A stretch of DNA of 36,630 bases, from positions 1 to 36,630 of the forward strand of contig JAUHYO010000004.1 in NCBI GenBank assembly GCA_030426325.1, given 5' to 3'. Position 1 is the first letter of the stretch; each line of letters begins with the position of its first letter. A program made the position numbers and the translations under genes. Origin of the DNA: Gammaproteobacteria bacterium. GTDB taxonomy: Bacteria > Pseudomonadota > Gammaproteobacteria > Steroidobacterales > Woeseiaceae. The notes beneath the pieces were generated by a model, which had not been told where the DNA came from, did no database searches, and worked only from the letters and a program-made list of their open reading frames with translations. This document shows, piece by piece, positions 9,472 to 17,335 of this stretch.

Positions 9472-10532
9472 AATAAGTCATCCTCAATCTCTCCGGTCAG
9501 CGTCTCGAGGAAGGCTACAATTCTTTCAACTTGCGCCTGGTTAATCGGCCGCCCAAGCTGATAGCGCGCCATGACCGCAATTGCCTCGTCCAAAGTGGCT
9601 GCGCTGCCGTCATGAAAGTAAGGTGCTGTGACTGCCACATTTCTTAGACTTGGCACCTTGAACTTGAATTTATCGACAGGGTTTTTGGTTACGTTGTAGC
9701 GACCAAAATCGGACGATCTGATATTGCCGCGGTCCGCGAAGTAGTCGCCCATAATGCCGAAGTACTGGTACATGTTGCCGCCCACATTTCGTCCCTGGTG
9801 GCATGAAATGCAGCCGAGCTTCTGAAATTCATCGAAACCCAGTTTCGCTGTTTCAGAAATTGCATCAACGTCGCCCAGTAGATAGTGATCAAATGGCGAT
9901 GCAGTGATCAGGGCCGCCTCGTAACTGGCGATTGCGGTCAGGAGGTTCGCCGATGTCATGCCGTCGTCAAAGGCTTCGTCGAAGGCAGAAACCATTCGAT
10001 TGTCGGCTGCCAGCTTTTTCAGTACGGCGGGAAGATTGGTGCCCATCTCAAGCTCGTCGTGTATCGGGCCGATGGCCTGCTCCTCCAGAGTCGTCGCGCG
10101 GCCATCCCAGAATTGCGCGAAGTTCAATGCGCTGTTCAGTACGGTAGGCGCATTCAGGTCACCCTCGGCTCTATTAATTCCAATAGAAACCTGTCGGCCG
10201 TCATCGCCACCAGCCTCGATATCGTGGCAAGTCGAGCAGGAGAGGCTATTGTCCGCGGAAAGCCGGGTGTCATGAAACAGCGTCTTGCCGAGTTGCACCA
10301 GGTGGCTTGAAGTATCGACTTCAGCCGTAATCGGAAGAATCGGCCCTGCCGCGGGATCGTCGATCCAGTGAGGCGCCTGAACATTCGACCTGCTGACGGC
10401 TGTCGAGGCAAAATTGTCCTGCCCACATGCCGCCAAAATGACGCTTACGGCAATGATCAGAAGCCGTGCACAGTTGGTCGATCCGGGCTCGTATTGGCGG
10501 TGGCGTTTGCCGGAGGTTCGCAATCTCGTCAT
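9468..10532 (-). CDS. Di-haem cytochrome c peroxidase/MauG-family lipoprotein
   Basis: The 354-residue protein carries two c-type haem motifs, CSTCH (99-103) and CISCH (241-245). It also has family landmarks LGKTLFHDTRLS, FWDGRATTLEEQA and TAPYFHDGSAATLDEA. The N-terminus has a hydrophobic stretch ending in the lipobox LAAC (C36), so it should be a lipid-anchored periplasmic protein after Sec export. Bacterial cytochrome c peroxidases reduce hydrogen peroxide with electrons from small cytochromes; relatives such as MauG oxidise protein residues. Unusually, the gene heads an operon of signalling genes and its stop overlaps the membrane kinase start. Whether it is a scavenger or a redox sensor is not decidable here. 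The n-region before the lipobox is long, so an internal start is possible. Confidence 0.9.
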   Translation of the reverse strand: MTRLRTSGKRHRQYEPGSTNCARLLIIAVSVILAACGQDNFASTAVSRSNVQAPHWIDDPAAGPILPITAEVDTSSHLVQLGKTLFHDTRLSADNSLSCSTCHDIEAGGDDGRQVSIGINRAEGDLNAPTVLNSALNFAQFWDGRATTLEEQAIGPIHDELEMGTNLPAVLKKLAADNRMVSAFDEAFDDGMTSANLLTAIASYEAALITASPFDHYLLGDVDAISETAKLGFDEFQKLGCISCHQGRNVGGNMYQYFGIMGDYFADRGNIRSSDFGRYNVTKNPVDKFKFKVPSLRNVAVTAPYFHDGSAATLDEAIAVMARYQLGRPINQAQVERIVAFLETLTGEIEDDLL

Positions 10533-10844
10533 AAATCTTGTATTCCAGATTGGAAAATATTCCGCTGGCCAAAGGAGGCAGTAACCCAGAGTGTCGACCG
10601 ACCGGAAATTAGCTTCTTTCCCTTCGGAACGTGTGTCGGCGCGATGCCCGCAATCTTGAGCTGCGCGCCGGCAAGTGCCGGGAAACTGTGATCGATGTCA
10701 CATTCAGGGCGCCCTACCTCAAGTGAGGCGGCATCGTGTCGATACGCAATAAGGGACCATGCGCCAATTTTCCGGTGTGCCTGGTCTGTATAGCGCTCCG
10801 GAATTGGCGGGCCGGGGCATCGATACCAGCGGAGCACGATAAGT
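10533..10844. promoter_or_regulatory. Divergent regulatory spacer of the signalling block
   Basis: This 312 bp region separates the minus-strand peroxidase/kinase operon from the plus-strand REC-HD-GYP gene and contains no credible gene. It must hold both promoters and contains a perfect CRP-type box (listed separately). A -10-like TATAGC at 10789-10794 may serve the plus-strand gene, but I could not find a convincing -35 for it. Confidence 0.55.
10687..10702. promoter_or_regulatory. Perfect CRP/Vfr/Clp-type binding site
   Basis: The sequence TGTGA-TCGATG-TCACA matches both half-sites of the CRP consensus (TGTGA-N6-TCACA) exactly, and the flanking AAAC and TTC also fit. It lies about 150 bp from each divergent start codon. 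CRP-family regulators respond to cAMP (CRP, Vfr) or, in xanthomonads, to c-di-GMP (Clp). The site is seen directly; occupation and direction of regulation are inferred. Confidence 0.7.
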
Positions 10845-12026
10845 ATGAGTGACCACCAGATCCTGTTTGTCGACGATGAACCCCATGTCTTGAGCGCCAT
10901 TCGACGCGGACTGCGCAATGACTTCAAGCTGGTGACCGCGGAAGGGTCAAAGGAAGCACTCGCTCTATTCGAGCAGGGAGAGAAGTTCAGCGTCATCGTT
11001 TCCGATTGCCGGATGCCTGAGATGGATGGAATCCAGCTGCTCGAACGCATTGCTCAGTTATCGCCGACGACAATCAGGATCCTGTTGACCGGAAATACGG
11101 ATCAGGAGACGGCGGTACGGGCCGTCAATGATGGCGACGTCTTCAGGTTCTTGAACAAACCCTGTAATAGCGAGCAGCTCAAACTCGTGCTTGGCCAGGC
11201 TTTGCGGCAGTTTGAACTGGTCACCGTCGAGAAAGATCTGCTGGAACAAACGCTAAAAGGCAGTATTCAGGTGCTCGCCGACCTGTTAGGTATCGTCAAA
11301 CCTGAATCGTTTGGACGGTCCAACCGCCTGCGACGAAAAGCGCGCGAGGTTGCCGATCATGTTGACGGCATTGACAGGTGGCAACTTGATGCCGCGGCGC
11401 TGCTTTCCCAGCTTGGTTGTGTCAACGTCGCCGAATCGACGCTCAACAAACTACTCGACGGTGAGGTTCTTGACCGGCAGGAGCGCGCGGATTTTATCTC
11501 GCATCCATCGCTTGGCGCGGAATTGATTGGTCGTATCCCCAGGATGGAGCGTGTCGCGGAGATCATCCTCTACCAGAATAAAACCTTCGATGGACGCGGG
11601 TTTCCTACTGATGACAAAAAGGGAGAACAGATACCGCTGGAAGCACGTGTGCTGAGCGCGGTTCTGGCCTACGACGAGCTTAAGTCGCAGGACATCTCCG
11701 ACGCCGCAATCATGGAAGAGTTACGAGCGACCAAAGGTCGCTTTGATCCCAAAATCATCGATGCACTGGAAAAATCGGTCGACCTCGCGTCGTCCTGCAT
11801 CATCACGCGAATGATGCCGAGCGAAATGCGTCTCGGTCTGGTCATCGAGCAGGACGTCAAGAATGCCGAAGGCGTCATGCTGTTGTGTAGCGGCCAGGAG
11901 GTTACGCCGGCAATCATGGAGCACCTCTTGAAGTTCCAGAAGTCCGGTGCCATTACGAAACGCATTCTGGTCTCTGAGCCGAAACCAGAACCAGAACCGG
12001 AAAGCGCCGAACGCGATGTCGCATAG
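10845..12026 (+). CDS. Response regulator: REC plus degenerate HD-GYP domain
   Basis: The 393-residue protein has an N-terminal receiver (LFVDDEP; VIVSDCRMPEMDG with D54; FLNKPCN with the conserved lysine). The remainder aligns with HD-GYP c-di-GMP phosphodiesterases: HPSLGAELI at residue 220, YQNKTFDGRGFP at 243-254, and LEARVLSAVLAYDEL. Key metal ligands are altered: the expected HDxGK is SQLGC (188-192), and HHE before the GYP loop is YQN. GYP itself is GFP. Catalysis is therefore unlikely, and a binding or scaffold role is more plausible. The C-terminal part (about 300-393) ends in a Glu/Pro repeat (EPKPEPEPE). The gene is transcribed divergently from the kinase operon, whose products are its probable phosphodonors. 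Its receiver resembles that of the REC-HDOD protein. Confidence 0.88.
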   Translation: MSDHQILFVDDEPHVLSAIRRGLRNDFKLVTAEGSKEALALFEQGEKFSVIVSDCRMPEMDGIQLLERIAQLSPTTIRILLTGNTDQETAVRAVNDGDVFRFLNKPCNSEQLKLVLGQALRQFELVTVEKDLLEQTLKGSIQVLADLLGIVKPESFGRSNRLRRKAREVADHVDGIDRWQLDAAALLSQLGCVNVAESTLNKLLDGEVLDRQERADFISHPSLGAELIGRIPRMERVAEIILYQNKTFDGRGFPTDDKKGEQIPLEARVLSAVLAYDELKSQDISDAAIMEELRATKGRFDPKIIDALEKSVDLASSCIITRMMPSEMRLGLVIEQDVKNAEGVMLLCSGQEVTPAIMEHLLKFQKSGAITKRILVSEPKPEPEPESAERDVA

Positions 12027-12119
12027 TTTGTACGAACGAAACATCGGGGCTCTTGTATGCTCCATGCGCAGGGAATAATCGATCGTGATTTCCCGGGGGC
12101 GTTCTAAACGCGTGGAACC

Positions 12120-12710
12120 CTAACCGTGTTTACCCACACTCCAGCTGCTTCCCAGGTATTTCTTACCCGCTTGTATCGGCAAGTCTTCAAGCGCTGAACC
12201 CATCGAGTCATTCCATCGGTTGAGAAATCCAAACAAGCCGATGACACCCATGATCTCGACGATGTCCTCGTCGGACCAATGAGCGCGAAGTTTTTCGGCG
12301 TGCTCGTCTGTCACTCCGTTCGGAATCTCCGCGGCCGCGAACGCAAAATCCAGCGCGGCTTTCTCCGCCGGAGTGAAATGCGGGCTGCGAGCGTAATCGA
12401 AAATACTGTTCAAGCGTTCCTCGGTCGTTCCAAATCGCTCGGAGCCGAGCACGGTATGTGCCTGGCAATACCGGCAACCGGACACCATGCTGGTCGCAAA
12501 TCCGATGAGTCGTTTGAACTCCGGTGTTACCTTTCCCGCACACTCCATGACCGCGATATTGAGGTCTGTAAAGGCCCTGGCAATATCCGGTCGTCGCGCC
12601 ATCGTGCGGACACTGTTAGGGACCACGCCGAGCGGTCCTTTGAAAAATTGCACATGCTCGCGAAGTGCGGGCTCAATCTGGTCTTCTTCAAGAGGGTCTA
12701 TTATTGGCAT
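12120..12710 (-). CDS. AhpD-like carboxymuconolactone decarboxylase/peroxidase-related protein
   Basis: This 196-residue protein belongs to the CMD/AhpD fold family. Its active-site motif SGCRYCQAHTVLG supplies the CxxC and the following histidine used by AhpD-type alkylhydroperoxidases. LDFAFAAAEIPNGVTDE and FLNRWNDSMG are also typical of the peroxidase-related subfamily. It follows the dehydratase gene by 6 nt on the same strand, forming a two-gene operon. Family members range from thiol peroxidases to gamma-carboxymuconolactone decarboxylases of the protocatechuate pathway. The CxxC points to redox chemistry rather than decarboxylation. The exact role in this island is unknown. Confidence 0.85.
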   Translation of the reverse strand: MPIIDPLEEDQIEPALREHVQFFKGPLGVVPNSVRTMARRPDIARAFTDLNIAVMECAGKVTPEFKRLIGFATSMVSGCRYCQAHTVLGSERFGTTEERLNSIFDYARSPHFTPAEKAALDFAFAAAEIPNGVTDEHAEKLRAHWSDEDIVEIMGVIGLFGFLNRWNDSMGSALEDLPIQAGKKYLGSSWSVGKHG

Positions 12711-12716
12711 GAAGGC

Positions 12717-14459
12717 TTACTCTTTTGGAAAAATAATATCGTCGTCGCTCACTTCCCGTTCCCACTCGACATTGCCCGAGTGCGTCGTGGCGCCACGATG
12801 TGCAGAGCCGACCAGCGCCGCGTATTTCTCCAATGCGCCACCGAGCCGGGCTTGTTTGTGTGTCGGAATTTCTGCCCGGCGTTGTTGCAATTGTTCGTCG
12901 CTCAGGTCGACGTCGACGCGACGTCCGGGTATGTCGATCTTTATTCGATCGCCGTCCTGCAACAAGGCCAACGGGCCGCCTGCAGCAGCTTCGGGGCATG
13001 CATAGCCTATCGACATGCCGCGCGATGCGCCTGAGAAGCGGCCGTCGGTCAGTAAGGCAATTTCTTCACCGACCCCTTGTCCGTAAAGCAAGGCAGTCAC
13101 GCCAAGCATCTCCCGCATGCCCGGCCCACCTCGCGGGCCTTCGTTGCGAATGACAATGACGCTGCTAGGCTGATAGTCACGTGCAGCGACCGCTTTGGCG
13201 CATTCTTCCTCCGACTCGAAAACGCGAGCCGGACCTTCAAAGGTCTGGCGTTTCAGTCCGGCAACTTTCAAAATCGCGCCGTCCGGGCAAAGGTTTCCTT
13301 TCAAAACCACTACGCCGCCACTTGGAGAAATTGCATTCGACAGTGGCCGAATGACTTTGCCATCGGGTGTGCCTGTATCAGCCAGAGATTCCTCGAGGGT
13401 GTTGCCATCCAGCGTTAAACAGTCGGGATGCAGGTAATCGCCGTCGAGCAGGGTTTTCAGCAACACCGGCAAGCCGCCTGCACGATGTACATCCACGGCA
13501 AGATACTTGCCGCCTGGTTTGAGGTCGCCGATCAGCGGCGTTCGCTCAAAAACAGCCGCAACGTTATCAAAACTAAAGTCGATGCCGGCTTCGTGCGCAA
13601 TCGCCGGCAAGTGCAGCGCCGCGTTGGTTGATCCACCGGTTGCCGCCACAACGGCAACCGCGTTCTCAAGACTCTTTATCGTTACTAGGTCACGCGGTAA
13701 CGGCCCTCCGTCATGCAGCATTTGGACGATTTTGCTGCCCGCTCGTGATGCAATCTCATGGCGCGCAGGATCCACTGCCGGTGCAGTTGCCGAGCCGGGC
13801 AGCGCCAGGCCCAGTGTCTCCGCGACCATCGCCATGGTGTTCGCTGTAAATTGGCCGGGGCAGGATCCCGCAGTCGGAATGCAGACATTTTCCATTCCGT
13901 CCAGTTCCTCCCGGCTCATCGTGCCAGCCATGACCTCGCCGACTCCCTCGAACACATCCTGAATGGTGATGTCTCGATCTCGCCAACGACCGGGCAAGGT
14001 GCTGCCACCGTAGACGAACACAGACGGGATATTGAGTCGCACCATCGCCATCATGATGCCGGGCAAGGTCTTGTCGCAGCCTGCGAAGCCAATCAGGGCG
14101 TCGTAAACGTGTCCGCGAACAACCGCCTCGATACTGTCGGCGACAACTTCACGTGACACCAGCGAGAAACGCATTCCCTTGTGACCCATCGACATACTGT
14201 CAGCAACAGAGGCCGTTGCGAAAGCGCGCGGCAGGCCACCCGCTTCACTAACTGCCGCATGCGAAATGGCAGCCTGCGTATGGAGGTGAATGTTGCACGG
14301 TGTTGTCTCGGCGGCCGCACTGACGACACCCACAAAGGGTTTTTGTATGTCCTCGTCACTCAGCCCCATGCCGCGCAAAAAGGCGCGATGCGGCGCCCGA
14401 CTCAGGCCTTCGGTCACAAGTCGGGAGCGCCAGCGCTTATCCGGAATTTTCTCATTCAC
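12717..14459 (-). CDS. IlvD/Edd-family dehydratase
   Basis: At 580 residues this is a full-length Fe-S dehydratase of the dihydroxy-acid/6-phosphogluconate dehydratase family. Cluster ligands are visible as TTPCNIHL (C55), GCDKTLPG (C128, with the Mg-binding lysine K129) and AGSCPGQFTANTM (C200). LLTDGRFSGASRG and GGPGMREMLG near the C-terminus are family hallmarks. Such enzymes dehydrate 2,3-dihydroxy acids or sugar acids to 2-keto acids. Location in a catabolic island, shared operator and co-transcription with an AhpD-like gene suggest a catabolic substrate rather than valine/isoleucine synthesis, but a true IlvD cannot be excluded. The start at 14459 faces the divergent MDR gene across 104 bp. 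Confidence 0.88.
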   Translation of the reverse strand: MNEKIPDKRWRSRLVTEGLSRAPHRAFLRGMGLSDEDIQKPFVGVVSAAAETTPCNIHLHTQAAISHAAVSEAGGLPRAFATASVADSMSMGHKGMRFSLVSREVVADSIEAVVRGHVYDALIGFAGCDKTLPGIMMAMVRLNIPSVFVYGGSTLPGRWRDRDITIQDVFEGVGEVMAGTMSREELDGMENVCIPTAGSCPGQFTANTMAMVAETLGLALPGSATAPAVDPARHEIASRAGSKIVQMLHDGGPLPRDLVTIKSLENAVAVVAATGGSTNAALHLPAIAHEAGIDFSFDNVAAVFERTPLIGDLKPGGKYLAVDVHRAGGLPVLLKTLLDGDYLHPDCLTLDGNTLEESLADTGTPDGKVIRPLSNAISPSGGVVVLKGNLCPDGAILKVAGLKRQTFEGPARVFESEEECAKAVAARDYQPSSVIVIRNEGPRGGPGMREMLGVTALLYGQGVGEEIALLTDGRFSGASRGMSIGYACPEAAAGGPLALLQDGDRIKIDIPGRRVDVDLSDEQLQQRRAEIPTHKQARLGGALEKYAALVGSAHRGATTHSGNVEWEREVSDDDIIFPKE

Positions 14460-14487
14460 GATGTTCGAGGCCTTAAGTCATGGCAAA

Positions 14488-14519
14488 TTTACTTTCAGCT
14501 TTCGTATATTGTATACTAT
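14488..14519 (+). promoter_or_regulatory. Promoter with overlapping TTGTATACTA operator
   Basis: TTTACT (14488-14493) and TATACT (14512-14517) with an 18-nt spacer form a plausible promoter for the MDR gene at 14564. ATTGTATACTAT (14508-14519) covers the -10 and resembles the other TTG-N4-CAA palindromes of this island with one half-site mismatch. A regulator bound here could repress both divergent genes. The promoter is prediction; the similarity to the other sites is seen directly. Confidence 0.5.
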
Positions 14520-14563
14520 CGACCAACCAATAATCTACCGCGAGACCGAAGCGGCAGGAGATC

Positions 14564-15649
14564 ATGAAAGCCGTTGAAATCCATCAATATGGTGCTGCTC
14601 GCGATGTGCTCCACTTCAATCCCGACGCACCCCGCCCGACGCCCGCGGCCGATGAAATACTGATTGAAAACAAGGCAACGTCGATCAATCCGGTCGACTG
14701 TGCCGCGCGATCGGGTTACGGGCAGAACTTTTTTTCTCGTCTCGGTTGGGGCGAATTGCCGATGATCCTTGGGCGCGATGCCTCTGGCGTTGTTGTTGCC
14801 AAGGGACGCGATGTTTCAGAACTGGAGGTCGGTGACGAGGTTTACGCTGCACCACCCATTGGCTGTTACGCCGAATTCGTCACCGTCAAAGCCGCGCACG
14901 CAGCGCTCAAACCTGGAAATCTCGACCATTGCCAGACTGCATCTTTGCCGTTCGTCGCCCTGACCGCGTGGACTGCCCTGGTCAACGAAGCCGGGCTCAC
15001 CCCCGAAACCGCGGCCGGGAAAAAGGTCGTTGTCCCACGCGCGGCTGGTGGCGTCGGAAGTTTTGCCGTGCAGTTGCTGAAGGCCTGGGGCGCCGAAGTC
15101 GCCGCGATTTGCAGCACGCGGAACATTGAACTGGTGAAAAGCCTGGGTGCCGATACCGTGATCGACTACACCGCGCAGGACTTCAGGGACCACTTGCAAG
15201 ATTACGACCTTGCACTGGATCTCATTGGCCGGAAGAGTGATTTTGATGAACTGGACAATGACTACAAAGGCGGCACGGACACTGCCGACGGAAGTCATTA
15301 CGATGAGCAACTGATGAGCGTGTTGCGAAGGGACGAAAAGGCCGTCTACGTTACCGTTTGTTCACCCAAAGTCGCCTTCACCAACAAGTACGGTTACGAC
15401 GAAGGCATTCGGCGAGCCGGTGAAGAGTATGAAAAACGAGCCGCGATCGCTGCACAAAGCGGCTATCGTTACATCTGGTCATTCTTTAATCCCGATGCCG
15501 TGTCCTTAACCCGCATACGCGAAATGATTGAAGCGGAGCGTATCAAACCCGTTATTGATCGTTGTTACTCGCTCGCCGATATCGTCAAGGCACACGAGTA
15601 CTGCGAAACAAAACAGGCTCAGGGAAAAATCGTCATCGACATTACGTAG
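14564..15649 (+). CDS. Zinc-independent MDR-family NAD(P)H oxidoreductase (copy A)
   Basis: This 361-residue medium-chain dehydrogenase/reductase starts MKAVEIHQYGAARDVL and contains SINPVDCAARSGYG, GRDASGVV and the nucleotide-binding loop AAGGVGSFAVQLLKAWGAEV. It lacks the usual structural-zinc cysteine cluster and resembles quinone oxidoreductases/enoyl reductases. It is a paralogue of the gene at 24322: both share NPVDCAAR-GYG, PRAAGGVGSFAVQL-KAWGA and a family-specific insert before SYVTVCSPK-like sequence (here VYVTVCSPK). The substrate is unknown. It is alone on the plus strand here, divergent from the dehydratase and convergent with the sulfatase gene 6 nt away. Regulation by the GntR-type operator upstream is likely. 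Confidence 0.85.
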   Translation: MKAVEIHQYGAARDVLHFNPDAPRPTPAADEILIENKATSINPVDCAARSGYGQNFFSRLGWGELPMILGRDASGVVVAKGRDVSELEVGDEVYAAPPIGCYAEFVTVKAAHAALKPGNLDHCQTASLPFVALTAWTALVNEAGLTPETAAGKKVVVPRAAGGVGSFAVQLLKAWGAEVAAICSTRNIELVKSLGADTVIDYTAQDFRDHLQDYDLALDLIGRKSDFDELDNDYKGGTDTADGSHYDEQLMSVLRRDEKAVYVTVCSPKVAFTNKYGYDEGIRRAGEEYEKRAAIAAQSGYRYIWSFFNPDAVSLTRIREMIEAERIKPVIDRCYSLADIVKAHEYCETKQAQGKIVIDIT

Positions 15650-15655
15650 CGACGA

Positions 15656-17335
15656 TCAATAGCTGCGCCCGGTATCCGGCAAGATCACGCCATTTCGCTC
15701 CGCATACTCAAGCCAGAGTTGTGACATACGCTGCAAGCGTTCCGGGTGTTCCGTTGCCAGGTCGATCGTCTCCGCCGGATCCGAGGCAATATTGTAGAGC
15801 TGCCACTCATTTCGCTTGATGCCCAGGCTCTCCGCGTCCCACCAATTCGAAAATGGTGATTCACGCACTATTTTCCAATCCCCCTGACGAAGCGCGCTTT
15901 TGCCAAGCAATTCCCAGCCAAAAGCCGCCTCGTCGGAGTGAGCCTCGACGCCATCGGTACGCAACACAGGAAGCAACGAGCGTCCATCAAGTTCCATTCC
16001 CGTCGAGGGTGCGCCCGCGAGCTCAAGGATGGTCGGCGCCAGGTCAACAATTGTCGCGATACCATCGAACACGCGCTTTCCCTCAAACCCCTTTGGGAAA
16101 CTGACTATCATCGGCACCCGCACGCCACCTTCCGACGTAAATCCCTTGAACATTCGAAACGGAGCCATAGATGCACGAGCCCATCGCGGTCCCAGCATGA
16201 CATAGGAATCATCGCTGCCCATGTTATCCAGCGTATTGTCACAGCAGATCTTTGACCACTCGTGAAGCGGGTCGAGTCCATGGTGCAGCCGGTGACCCTC
16301 AGCGCCATTGTCGGACAGGAAAACGACCAGCGTATCTCGATCCACCCCCTGGTCCTGAAGATGCGCAAGCAATCGCCCGACGTTTGCATCGAGCAAGTCG
16401 ACCATCGCCGCATAGATTTCCATGGTGCGCGATTCGCTCCGTCGCTCCGCTTCACTTAAATCCGACCAGTCCGCCTCGACACCGGCGCCGGCAAAGTAAG
16501 GGATATCGCCAGGTACCAGGTTCAAAGCCTGCGCGCGTGACAAGCGCTGCTGATGCAATACATCGTAGCCGGCATCATAGCGACCTGAGTATTCCTCGAT
16601 AGCCTCAGGTGGAGCCTGTAACGGGAAATGTGGCGCACTGAAAGCGAGATACGCAAAAAATGGACGATCATCACCCCGATCCTCGTCGAGGTACTCAATC
16701 ATCTTGTCGGTATAAAAGCGGGTCGAATAGAAATCATTCGGCAATGCTTCGACGGGCTTTCCGTTCTCCGTATAAAGAATCTTCTCAGGACCCGACAGGG
16801 ACATCCTGTTGGCGAAATGACTGCCACCCGAATCGTGCAAGGCAAAACTGCGATCGAAGGCACGCGATTCCGGATCAGCGCCATTCTCATGACCGAGGTG
16901 CCACTTTCCCGAAAAATAGTTTCTATAACCCGCTTCCTTGAGCCGCTCAGGCAAGGATGTGACGTTCCGGGTCAGGTAGCCCTCGTAGCCAGGTTGCCCA
17001 CGCTGGTTATCGGCGAGACGCGACGCGAGACTTCCAAGTCCCACGCGATGGTGATCGACGCCAGTCAACAGCATTGCGCGAGAGGGCGAACACATCGGCG
17101 AGGCATAAAACTGCGAAAACATGACGCCATTCCCTGCCAACGCATCAATATTGGGTGTATCGATCTCACCCCCATAGGCACCCAGGTCTGTGTAGCCGAG
17201 GTCATCGGCGACGATCAGCAAAATATTGGGTCGTTCATCAGCTTTTGTGACGTCGACAGGCGCGCCTTCAGGGCCGCAGCCCGAAAGTATGGTCAGGAAT
17301 ACAAATGCTGCCGAAAGTTTGGAAATGCTATTCAT
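15656..17335 (-). CDS. Lipoprotein sulfatase (S1 family, arylsulfatase-like)
   Basis: The 559-residue protein has a short N-terminal signal ending in the lipobox LSGC (C20), so it should be lipid-anchored in the cell envelope. The sulfatase core shows the metal-binding IVADDLGYTD (D44-D45) and the formylglycine signature CSPSRAMLLTG with C82 as the modified residue. GKWHLGH and FLSDNGAEG also match the family. Sulfatases of this type hydrolyse sulfate esters after formylglycine maturation of the cysteine by a separate enzyme not seen here. The gene is third in a minus-strand operon behind the MFS importer and a dehydrogenase, overlapping the latter by 8 nt. Desulfation of an aromatic or sugar sulfate at the cell surface before import is a reasonable inference. 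Confidence 0.9.
   Translation of the reverse strand: MNSISKLSAAFVFLTILSGCGPEGAPVDVTKADERPNILLIVADDLGYTDLGAYGGEIDTPNIDALAGNGVMFSQFYASPMCSPSRAMLLTGVDHHRVGLGSLASRLADNQRGQPGYEGYLTRNVTSLPERLKEAGYRNYFSGKWHLGHENGADPESRAFDRSFALHDSGGSHFANRMSLSGPEKILYTENGKPVEALPNDFYSTRFYTDKMIEYLDEDRGDDRPFFAYLAFSAPHFPLQAPPEAIEEYSGRYDAGYDVLHQQRLSRAQALNLVPGDIPYFAGAGVEADWSDLSEAERRSESRTMEIYAAMVDLLDANVGRLLAHLQDQGVDRDTLVVFLSDNGAEGHRLHHGLDPLHEWSKICCDNTLDNMGSDDSYVMLGPRWARASMAPFRMFKGFTSEGGVRVPMIVSFPKGFEGKRVFDGIATIVDLAPTILELAGAPSTGMELDGRSLLPVLRTDGVEAHSDEAAFGWELLGKSALRQGDWKIVRESPFSNWWDAESLGIKRNEWQLYNIASDPAETIDLATEHPERLQRMSQLWLEYAERNGVILPDTGRSY

Noticed and set aside
12099-12111. GCGTT-CTA-AACGC repeat between convergent genes as a terminator
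   Set aside because: The stem has only five base pairs and there is no T-tract on either strand.
12279-13034. 251-residue plus-strand ORF across the AhpD-like and IlvD genes
   Set aside because: It is antisense to two well-supported genes, has no recognisable domain and has an arginine/cysteine-rich shadow-like composition.
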